This document shows positions 57,390 to 64,000 of a stretch of DNA of 64,000 bases, piece by piece; positions within the stretch are counted from its first letter, which is position 1; each line of letters begins with the position of its first letter. This DNA comes from Parageobacillus caldoxylosilyticus NBRC 107762 (lineage in GTDB: Bacteria > Bacillota > Bacilli > Bacillales > Anoxybacillaceae). The translations under genes and the position numbers were made by a program. Under the pieces are notes generated by a model. That model was not told where the DNA came from. It did not search any database and saw only the letters and a program-made list of their open reading frames with translations. The stretch covers positions 1-64,000 of the forward strand of contig NZ_BAWO01000030.1 in assembly GCF_000632715.1 (NCBI RefSeq), given 5' to 3'.

Positions 57390-57756
57390 CTAATTAAATT
57401 TTAACATTTGTCATGGTTTTTTCAATAAGAATTTTTAGAATTTTTCATTTTTATAAAAATTTGTTCTGTTTTGTTCCGCTGAAAAGCCCTCATCTTTCTT
57501 CAAATACCTTGTTGCAATTCTCCTTTTCTATTACTATCGGTTATTCTTACCAACATCAACTGAAATTACTTCTTTCTTTCAACCACATTAGGTTATTTCA
57601 CTTAGCGCTTCGCGACAATAGAAGGGAGATTATCAATTTCTGCCAAAGGGGAGATTGGCGTCAGATCCATTTTTTGTGATGATGTATGAAATGGCATTCC
57701 CCTCCTTCTGCAGACATCGTTTCTACAAGAACCATCCATATACTATATAAAAAGAA

Positions 57757-57790
57757 AAGACATGGATAAAACTGATGTTGTCCATGTCTT
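57757..57790 (-). terminator. araDBA terminator
   Basis: AAGACATGGA (57757-57766) pairs with TCCATGTCTT (57781-57790); on the minus strand TTCTTTTTATAT follows. Confidence 0.85.
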
Positions 57791-57807
57791 CGTATGTTTT
57801 CTATTTT

Positions 57808-59298
57808 TTATCGATTTCTCCATACCATTTCATTCCATCTTAACTCATTGCGAATCGAGTATGGAGATGTATTCTCATTAATTACTACACATTCGATACC
57901 AACCATTTCTGCCCAATCTTGCAGCTGCTCCGTTGTCACTGCAAAGGAGAAGCACGTATGATGAGCGCCTCCCGCCAAAATCCACGCTTCTGCCGAATCA
58001 CGAAGCGATGGGCGCGGTTTCCATAAAATTCTTGCTACTGGAAGTTTCGGCATTTCTTTTTCTGGTTTTACTGCATCCACTTCATTTACGACAAGACGGA
58101 AGCGATGCCCTAAATCAATTAGCGAAGCATTAACGGCCTCACCTGCGTCTCCATCAAAAACAAGACGAGCCGGATCCTCTTTTCCGCCAATAGACAAAGG
58201 ATGAACTTCAATTCTTGGTCGGGTTGCCGCAATCGTTGGACATACTTCTAGCATATGAGCACCAAGAATCATTTCATTTCCAGGTTCAAAATGATACGTA
58301 TAATCTTCCATAAACGACGTTCCTTTTCCGTCCGCCATGATTTTCATCATGCGAACAAGCGCGGCAGTCTTCCAATCTCCTTCTCCGCCAAATCCGTATC
58401 CTTCTGCCATTAACCGCTGTACCGCGAGCCCAGGAAGCTGCTTCATTCCGTGCAAATCCTCAAACGTAGTCGTAAACGCTGTAAAATTCCTTTCTTCTAA
58501 AAATGCTTTCAATCCAAGTTCAATCCGGGCTTGTTCACGAATCGATTCGCGTACTGGACCTTCATGAAAGCCTTCTGGAACAATATCGTACAATTCTGCA
58601 TATTCATCGAAAAGTTCGTTTACTTTTTGTTCCGGTACATCTTTTATATATTGCACCAAATCTCCGATTCCATAACCATTCACTGACCAGCCAAACTTAA
58701 TTTGAGCCTCTACTTTGTCTCCTTCCGTAACGGCTACTTCTCGCATATTGTCTCCAAAACGAGCTACTTTTAAATTCCGGCTTTCGGTAAAAGCAACAGC
58801 AGTACGCATCCATCTTCCTAGTCGCTCACGAACATCTGGATCTTCCCAATGACCGACTACCACTTTCCGGGCAATCCCCATTCTGGCCCCGATAAATCCG
58901 TATTCTCTGTCGCCATGAGCAGACTGGTTCAGATTCATAAAATCCATATCAATGCTGTCCCATGGAATATCACGATTAAATTGTGTATGAAGATGCAATA
59001 ACGGTTTTCTTAATTCGGAAAGACCTCCGATCCACATTTTTGCAGGAGAAAACGTATGCATCCATGTAATGATTCCTGCACATTCATCATTCGCATTGGC
59101 TTCTATACAAAGCTTCCGAATCCCCTCAGGAGTGGTTACAACTGGTTTAAAAACTAGTTTAAACGGAATAATAGAATCGCGATTTAATCCTTCCACAATG
59201 ACTCTAGAATGCTCCTCTACTTGTTTCAATGTTTCTTCCCCGTATAAGTGTTGGCTTCCGGTAACAAACCAAAATTCGTATGGTCGCAATTGTAACAT
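57808..59298 (-). CDS. araA: L-arabinose isomerase
   Basis: 496 residues from the second ATG (AGGAGG seven bases away; an adjacent ATG at 59301 is closer than usual). Family marks are [70 protein letters not shown], the metal residues in [40 protein letters not shown] and in GAHMLEVCP, and [10 protein letters not shown]. Converts L-arabinose to L-ribulose. Same length as the thermostable G. stearothermophilus enzyme. Confidence 0.97.
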   Translation of the reverse strand: MLQLRPYEFWFVTGSQHLYGEETLKQVEEHSRVIVEGLNRDSIIPFKLVFKPVVTTPEGIRKLCIEANANDECAGIITWMHTFSPAKMWIGGLSELRKPLLHLHTQFNRDIPWDSIDMDFMNLNQSAHGDREYGFIGARMGIARKVVVGHWEDPDVRERLGRWMRTAVAFTESRNLKVARFGDNMREVAVTEGDKVEAQIKFGWSVNGYGIGDLVQYIKDVPEQKVNELFDEYAELYDIVPEGFHEGPVRESIREQARIELGLKAFLEERNFTAFTTTFEDLHGMKQLPGLAVQRLMAEGYGFGGEGDWKTAALVRMMKIMADGKGTSFMEDYTYHFEPGNEMILGAHMLEVCPTIAATRPRIEVHPLSIGGKEDPARLVFDGDAGEAVNASLIDLGHRFRLVVNEVDAVKPEKEMPKLPVARILWKPRPSLRDSAEAWILAGGAHHTCFSFAVTTEQLQDWAEMVGIECVVINENTSPYSIRNELRWNEMVWRNR

Positions 59299-59327
59299 CA
59301 TGTTTCCTCCTCATCACTTACAATGAA

Positions 59328-61016
59328 TTAGACGTTTAATGATTCTTTCGATTTGGCATTCTCTTTAATAAATTTGAGTCGTTTCATCACATCGTTTTCT
59401 CCACGCCCAAAATAATCATGTAATTTTGTGTATTCTTGATATAATTGTTCATAAATCTTCACGTTTTCTGGTATCGGCTTAAATGTTTCATCACGGACTT
59501 TCCCCATTTTTTTGGCGGCTTCAACAATCGATTCATATCCTCCGTTCTCTTTTCCAGCTGCCACAGCGGCGAACATCGCCGCGCCAACTGCAGGAGTTTG
59601 CTTGGAAGCCGCTACTTTAATTTCACGATTTGTCACATCTGCATAAATTTGCATCAATAATTTATTTTTTTGTGGAAGTCCACCACAAGCATATAATTCC
59701 TCAACTTTGACACCGCTTTCAACAAAAGCATCGATAATTTTCCGAGTCCCAAATGCAGTGGCTTCGAGTAATGCTCGGTAAATTTCTTCCGGTTTTGTTA
59801 GTAACGTATACCCGATGATTAGCCCTGTTAAATCTGTATCAACCAACACAGAACGGTTGCCGTTCCACCAATCAAGTGCAAGCAATCCTGTTTCTCCTGG
59901 TTTATACGCAGCAGCTCTTTTTTCCAACCATTGATGAACGCTTACTCCTTCTTTTTCAGCTGCTTCTTTCACGTAGGCTGGAACTCCATGTTCAACATAC
60001 CACGCAAAAATATCACCAACCGCCGATTGACCTGCTTCATATCCAAAATATCCCGGAATAATCCCGTCTTCTACGACACCACACATTCCTTCCACATATT
60101 TCTCCTCTGTTCCTAACAGCATGTGGCAAATCGACGTTCCCATTGCCATCACTAATTTTCCTGGCTCTACCACTCCTACTCCAGGCACGGCCGCGTGCGC
60201 ATCTACATTTCCTACAGCAACAGCTGTTCCAGGCAGTAGCCCCATCATCGCTGCCATTTCTTCCGTAAGTACGCCTGCTTTGGTACCAAGAGGCACAATG
60301 TCACCGCGCAATTTTGTTTCTGTTAAATTTTCCAAACGCGGATCTAATGCTCGAAAGAATTCTTTACTTGGATAGCCTTCTTGCTTATGCCAAATCGACT
60401 TATAACCAGCAGTACAACTATTGCGAACAATATTACCTGTCATTTTAAAGACGACCCAATCAGTAGCCTCAAGGAAAAGATCTGTTTTCTCATAAATCTC
60501 CGGCGCCTCATTTAGAATTTGCCAAATTTTCGCAATCATCCATTCAGACGAAATTTTGCCGCCATATCGTGGCAAAAACGCTTCGCCTCTTTTTGCGGCG
60601 ATTTCATTAATTAAATTCGCCTCATCTTGTGCAGCATGATGTTTCCATAACTTCACCCAGCTGTGTGGATGATTTTTTAAATCTTCTCGAAAACAAAGAG
60701 GTTCACCTGAAGCGTCAACCGGAAGCATCGTACAAGCAGTGAAATCAATCCCAATTCCAATTACATCAGCAGGATTAACTCCCGATTTTTTCAATACAGA
60801 CGGAACTGCAGTTGCTAATACTTCGATATAATCTCCCGGATGCTGCAATGCCCAATCCGGCTCCAATTTTACGTTTGATTCCGGAAGCACCTCATCGATG
60901 ACTCCGTGAGAATATGGAGTGACATGATCAGCGATTTCGTTTCCTTCCAAATCGACAAGTACGGCACGACCGGATTCCGTTCCATAGTCGATTCCAATCA
61001 CATATTTCTTCGTCAT
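59328..61016 (-). CDS. araB: L-ribulokinase
   Basis: 562 residues, FGGY kinase. N-terminal [67 protein letters not shown] with the catalytic Asp, [25 protein letters not shown] and [19 protein letters not shown]. Phosphorylates L-ribulose to L-ribulose-5-phosphate. Start at ATG 61016 after AGAGGGGGAG; the open frame to 61034 overlaps araD but has no ribosome site. Confidence 0.97.
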   Translation of the reverse strand: MTKKYVIGIDYGTESGRAVLVDLEGNEIADHVTPYSHGVIDEVLPESNVKLEPDWALQHPGDYIEVLATAVPSVLKKSGVNPADVIGIGIDFTACTMLPVDASGEPLCFREDLKNHPHSWVKLWKHHAAQDEANLINEIAAKRGEAFLPRYGGKISSEWMIAKIWQILNEAPEIYEKTDLFLEATDWVVFKMTGNIVRNSCTAGYKSIWHKQEGYPSKEFFRALDPRLENLTETKLRGDIVPLGTKAGVLTEEMAAMMGLLPGTAVAVGNVDAHAAVPGVGVVEPGKLVMAMGTSICHMLLGTEEKYVEGMCGVVEDGIIPGYFGYEAGQSAVGDIFAWYVEHGVPAYVKEAAEKEGVSVHQWLEKRAAAYKPGETGLLALDWWNGNRSVLVDTDLTGLIIGYTLLTKPEEIYRALLEATAFGTRKIIDAFVESGVKVEELYACGGLPQKNKLLMQIYADVTNREIKVAASKQTPAVGAAMFAAVAAGKENGGYESIVEAAKKMGKVRDETFKPIPENVKIYEQLYQEYTKLHDYFGRGENDVMKRLKFIKENAKSKESLNV

Positions 61017-61030
61017 GTTTGCTCCCCCTC

Positions 61031-61717
61031 TCATTGTCCATAATAGGCATTAGCACCATGTTTTCTAAAATAATGGCGGTCCAGTAATGATTGGTCAATA
61101 GGCTCGACCGAAGGATTAAGATAATAGGTTCTTGCTGCTAACTTTGCCACTTCTTCTAAAACAACCGCATTGTGAACAGCGTCATACGGATTTTTCCCCC
61201 AAGCAAATGGACCGTGGCCGTAGACCAATACTCCTGGCATTTGCATAGGGTCTAGAAGACGGAAAGTTTCGACAATTACTTTTCCCGTCTCCTCTTCATA
61301 AGCTCCTTGAATTTCTGCATCCGTCATCTTGCGGGTACACGGAATTTCTCCATAAAAGTAATCGGCATGAGTCGTCCCTAATGCAGGTATTCCTTTCCCT
61401 GCTTGTGCCCAAACCGTCGCCCACGGTGAATGTGTGTGTACAACTCCTCCAATCTGTGGGAACTCCTTATACAATAATAAGTGTGTCGGAGTATCTGAAG
61501 ACGGTTTTAGATACCCCTCCACCACATTCCCTTCCAAATCAACTACAACCATATCGTCTCTTGTCAACTTGCCATATTCTACCCCGCTAGGTTTTATAAC
61601 CACAAGACCTTTTTCCCGATCGATACCACTGACGTTTCCCCATGTAAATGTCACTAATTGGTATTTGGGGAGCTGTAAGTTGGCTTCCAAAACAACTTGT
61701 TTTAGTTCTTCAAGCAT
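61031..61717 (-). CDS. araD: L-ribulose-5-phosphate 4-epimerase
   Basis: 228 residues, class II aldolase family. [31 protein letters not shown], the zinc site in [16 protein letters not shown] (two His) and a later His in [13 protein letters not shown], with [13 protein letters not shown] between. Yields D-xylulose-5-phosphate. ATG 61717 chosen, with AGGGAG eight bases upstream; an in-frame GTG at 61726 has no usable site. First gene of araDBA, with an AraR-controlled promoter in front. Confidence 0.95.
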   Translation of the reverse strand: MLEELKQVVLEANLQLPKYQLVTFTWGNVSGIDREKGLVVIKPSGVEYGKLTRDDMVVVDLEGNVVEGYLKPSSDTPTHLLLYKEFPQIGGVVHTHSPWATVWAQAGKGIPALGTTHADYFYGEIPCTRKMTDAEIQGAYEEETGKVIVETFRLLDPMQMPGVLVYGHGPFAWGKNPYDAVHNAVVLEEVAKLAARTYYLNPSVEPIDQSLLDRHYFRKHGANAYYGQ

Positions 61718-61753
61718 CTCCTCCACTCCCTATAAAAAGATTCCCTCACCTCC

Positions 61754-61782
61754 ATTATAATTTTGTACGTACAATTTTTCCA
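61754..61782 (-). promoter_or_regulatory. araDBA promoter with AraR box in the spacer
   Basis: Minus strand: TGGAAA (-35, 61782-61777), 17-bp spacer, TATAAT (-10, 61759-61754). The spacer contains TTGTACGTACAATT (61763-61776), 13 of 14 to the AraR consensus with the palindromic core TTGTACGTACAA. Bound AraR would cover the promoter. Confidence 0.8.
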
Positions 61783-61809
61783 TAACTTTTTTATTGTTTG
61801 AACATTTTT

Positions 61810-62904
61810 TTATATTTTTTTTGTTGACTCTCGGACAATTAGTTCAGGTTGATAAATAATATCATTGATGCTCCCCTCGTTTTGCTTTTCAATCATCTGG
61901 ATTAGCATTTCTGCTGCTTGTACCCCCATTTCCACTTTCGGGTGACGAATGGTTGTTAATTTGACTTCTGTCGCCGTAGCAAATGTAGAATCGTCAAATC
62001 CCACCACAGAAATATCATCTGGAACGGTCAGCCCTTGTTGTCTAATCACATCGAGTAATTTAATCGCTAATTCGTCGTTATAACAAACAAACGCCGTCGG
62101 TCTTTCTCCTTCCTGTTGTTGTAAAAAGACGCGCGCTATTTCTAATGGTTTTGACTCCTTTTCTTCAGTTGTATAAGAAACAAGATGATTCGTCGCAAGC
62201 GCTACGCCATGTTCCTGATGAGCACGGATAAACCCTTTTAATCGGTTTACTCCCTGTAAATCGTCCGTTTTAAAAAATCCCGCAATCCGGTGATGACCTA
62301 AACGAATTAAGTGATCGGTAAGTAAGAATCCGCCGCCTTCGTCATCCATTTTGACGCACGGACAACTCATTTCTAAGTATCGTTCATTAATCATAACATA
62401 AGGGATATGGAGATTATTTAACGCTAAATAATACTCTAAGTTAGGATTCCCTTGCGCACTTTTTGTCGGCTCGATAATCAAGCCGCTTAACGGTTGATGA
62501 ATCATCGCTTCTAAATGTGCGCGTTCCCTTTCTTTGTTATTATCCGTGCTAGCTAATAATAGACGGTATCCCTTTTCGCGAAGTGTTTCTTCCGCTCCAC
62601 GAACAATGTGCGGGAAAATATAATCAGAAATATACGTCGTTAGTATCCCTACTGTTTTGATACTAACTTTATCGCTTTGTTTCGGCCTAGAAACAAACGT
62701 ACCACTTCCTTGAATTTTATAAAGCCATCCTTCTTTCTCCAATTCTCCTAACGCCTGCCGAACCGTATGGCGGCTTAATTGAAATTGATTCGCTATTTCG
62801 TGCTCTGTCGGTATTTTTTCATCCGGATGCAGTTTTCCAGAAAGAATCCAAGATAAAATTTCCTGTTTTAGCTGCAGATATTTCGGCATTGCTTTCTCTT
62901 TCAT
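61810..62904 (-). CDS. araR: arabinose operon repressor AraR (GntR HTH, LacI-type ligand domain)
   Basis: 364 residues. Residues about 5-72 form a GntR winged HTH (YLQLKQEILSWILSGKLHPDEKIPTEHEIANQFQLSRHTVRQALGELEKEGWLYKIQGSGTFVSR); the rest is a periplasmic-binding-protein-like LacI/GalR domain (VGILTTYISDYIFPHIVRGAEETLREKGYRLLLASTDN; DDISVVGFDDSTFATATEVKLTTIRHPKVEMGVQAAEML). This chimera is specific to AraR, which leaves DNA when L-arabinose binds. Ribosome site GAGGTGA. A box before its own start suggests autorepression. Confidence 0.95.
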   Translation of the reverse strand: MKEKAMPKYLQLKQEILSWILSGKLHPDEKIPTEHEIANQFQLSRHTVRQALGELEKEGWLYKIQGSGTFVSRPKQSDKVSIKTVGILTTYISDYIFPHIVRGAEETLREKGYRLLLASTDNNKERERAHLEAMIHQPLSGLIIEPTKSAQGNPNLEYYLALNNLHIPYVMINERYLEMSCPCVKMDDEGGGFLLTDHLIRLGHHRIAGFFKTDDLQGVNRLKGFIRAHQEHGVALATNHLVSYTTEEKESKPLEIARVFLQQQEGERPTAFVCYNDELAIKLLDVIRQQGLTVPDDISVVGFDDSTFATATEVKLTTIRHPKVEMGVQAAEMLIQMIEKQNEGSINDIIYQPELIVRESTKKI

Positions 62905-62959
62905 AGTTCACCTCAAGTTAAAAATAATATTAAAGCAAATTTATTATAACAATTTTTAT

Positions 62960-62973
62960 TTGTACGTATATAT
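62960..62973. promoter_or_regulatory. AraR-type box before araR
   Basis: TTGTACGTATATAT, 12 of 14 matches to TTGTACGTACAAAT, 56 bases upstream of the araR ATG. Confidence 0.6.
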
Positions 62974-62989
62974 TATATTTATCGCAAAA

Positions 62990-63022
62990 AGAGGACCAAG
63001 ACAACGTTGATCTTGGTCCTTT
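62990..63022 (-). terminator. terminator of the sugar permease operon
   Basis: Minus strand: AGGACCAAGATCAACGTTG runs into CTTGGTCCT, then CTTTTTGCG; about 20 bases after the permease stop. Confidence 0.85.
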
Positions 63023-63042
63023 CAATTCCGCTCGTACAAAGG

Positions 63043-64000
63043 CTAAGCAGCCTTGTTTTTATTATAAATGTCAAATGCTACTGCAACTAATAATACTAAT
63101 CCTTTAATTGCTTGCTGCCAATCGATTCCCAGACCAAGCAAGGACATCCCATTGTTTATTACCCCCATTACAAGTCCGCCGATAATCGCTCCACTAATTG
63201 TACCAACTCCACCGTAGGCAGACGCTCCACCGATAAAGCAAGCTGCAATCGCATCAAGTTCAAACAAATTCCCTGCTTTCGGTGTCGCTGCATTTAAGCG
63301 AGCCGCGAAAATCAAACCAGACAATGCCGCCAACACGCCCATATTGACAAATACCCAAAATGTCACACGTTTGGTTTTAATTCCAGATAATTGTGCCGCT
63401 TTTTCGTTTCCACCAATGGCATAAATATGTCGGCCTATTACGGTTTTATTAGCGACGAATGAGTACGCGATAATGAGCATAGCTAAAATAATCAAGATCG
63501 TTGGAATCCCCTCGTATGTGGCAAGAACATAAGAAAATGCCATAATGATCGCCACAATCACTATTAATTTTGCTCCAAAAACAGCAGCGGGACTAATAGT
63601 AAAGCCGTATTGTTTCTGATTGTTTCTTTTTCTAATTTCAGACCCTATAAATAGTATGGACGCAATCAAACCGATGACAAGAGTGAAAATATGGAGATTC
63701 TGTCCATGGAACAAGTCAGGAAGAAAACCGGAACTAATATTTTGAAATGATTTCGGAAAAGGCGCGATCGATTGACCTTCCAAAATGATCATCGTAAATC
63801 CTCTAAATAGCAACATTCCCGCTAGCGTAACAATAAAGGCCGGAATTTTTACATAAGCGACCCAAAACCCTTGCCATGCCCCAATCAAAGCCCCAAGCAG
63901 CAAGGAAATCAGAACCGTTACAAACATCGGAACATGGTGTTGAACCATTAAAATTCCCGCAAGCGCCCCGACAAATGCGGCAACCGATCCTACCGATAAA
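63043..64000 (-). CDS. araH: multi-sugar ABC importer permease (AraH/GguB/XylH type), N-terminus outside window
   Basis: The frame is open to the right edge (last codons read LSVGSVAAFVGALAGIL before MVQHHV), so the internal ATG at 63948 is not the start. About nine membrane helices remain. Family marks: LGALIGAWQGFWVAYVKIPAFIVTLAGMLLFRGFTMIILEGQSIAPFP, the long loop GSEIRKRNNQKQYGF, GRHIYAIGGNEKAAQLSGIKTKRVTFWVFVNMGVLAALSGLIFAARLNAATP and ELDAIAACFIGGASAYGGVGTISGAIIGGL. This is the CUT2 permease type for arabinose, xylose or galactose. The place next to araR suggests the araEGH arabinose importer; its binding-protein and ATPase genes should lie beyond the edge. Confidence 0.88.
   Translation of the reverse strand, partial: LSVGSVAAFVGALAGILMVQHHVPMFVTVLISLLLGALIGAWQGFWVAYVKIPAFIVTLAGMLLFRGFTMIILEGQSIAPFPKSFQNISSGFLPDLFHGQNLHIFTLVIGLIASILFIGSEIRKRNNQKQYGFTISPAAVFGAKLIVIVAIIMAFSYVLATYEGIPTILIILAMLIIAYSFVANKTVIGRHIYAIGGNEKAAQLSGIKTKRVTFWVFVNMGVLAALSGLIFAARLNAATPKAGNLFELDAIAACFIGGASAYGGVGTISGAIIGGLVMGVINNGMSLLGLGIDWQQAIKGLVLLVAVAFDIYNKNKAA

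Larger units (their letters stand above)
57001..57807. other. 807-bp gap between araA and araN
   Basis: No supported gene; the short ORF on the plus strand (57413-57679) lacks a ribosome site and family likeness. Contents: cre-like TGAAAACGCTTAAA (57041-57054), an apparently long araN leader, two AraR-type boxes (57305-57318 and 57376-57389), about 360 bases (57390-57750) with nothing recognisable, and the araA terminator. Confidence 0.6.

Noticed and set aside
57413-57679. 88-codon plus-strand ORF in the araA-araN gap
   Set aside because: Phe and Leu rich due to T-rich DNA, no ribosome site, no recognisable family.

Overview
The window reads as a moderately low-GC, spore-forming, thermophilic Firmicute of the Geobacillus/Parageobacillus group. 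The grounds are strong purine-rich Shine-Dalgarno sites, Bacillus-type neighbourhoods (tnrA next to ykoN-ykoP-ykoQ), a broken germination operon, and a hemicellulose/arabinan catabolic region whose proteins have the same lengths and catalytic residue numbers as those I know from G. stearothermophilus T-6. The lactonase at 16104-16952 looks to me, from memory, like GcL of Parageobacillus caldoxylosilyticus, so that species is my best guess. No database was searched.

Left third (1-20110), mixed chromosomal genes: a truncated membrane GGDEF protein; a DUF5317 membrane protein; a germination locus in which the start of gerA is fused out of frame to the second part of gerC; a Fur-box-preceded feoAB operon with a small Cys-rich partner; a bile-acid/sodium-type symporter; a cytoplasmic endonuclease I homologue; an NhaC antiporter; a MaoC-like protein; the ykoQ/ykoP and ykoN pair of divergent units; tnrA facing a two-peptide operon across two TnrA-like dyads; a thioesterase; and a self-contained sigma-54 module (lactonase plus iron alcohol dehydrogenase, a -24/-12 promoter, an upstream inverted-repeat array and a PAS-AAA+-HTH activator). 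A nitronate monooxygenase follows.

Middle (20300-47791), xylan and glucuronoxylan use, all on the minus strand: xylAB behind a xylO-like operator; GH43 xylosidase; the glucuronate branch uxuR-uxaC-uxuA-uxuB with a YesL-like protein; kdgK-kdgA; GH39 xylosidase and GH67 alpha-glucuronidase behind the aguEFG aldouronate transporter; and xynD-xynC (two-component system) driving xynEFG (xylo-oligosaccharide transporter) and the GH52 xylosidase. Oligosaccharides are imported intact and hydrolysed inside the cell: AguA removes methylglucuronate, three unrelated beta-xylosidases release xylose, XylAB feeds xylulose-5-P, and UxaC-UxuB-UxuA-KdgK-KdgA convert glucuronate to pyruvate and glyceraldehyde-3-P. 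No secreted xylanase lies in the window.

Right (47998-64000), arabinan use, again on the minus strand: araNPQ (arabino-oligosaccharide ABC importer), abfA (GH51), an oxidoreductase, galM, araL and araM in one run; then araR-araD-araB-araA, with AraR-type boxes before araN, araD and araR; and finally the C-terminal part of a sugar ABC permease (araH-like) cut by the window edge.

Regulatory sites read directly from the sequence link these blocks: AraR boxes, a xylO dyad, a shared ACTAGTAT-type dyad before uxuR and aguE, a Fur box, TnrA dyads and a sigma-54 promoter. A stable hairpin sits between the binding-protein gene and the first permease gene in all three ABC importer operons.
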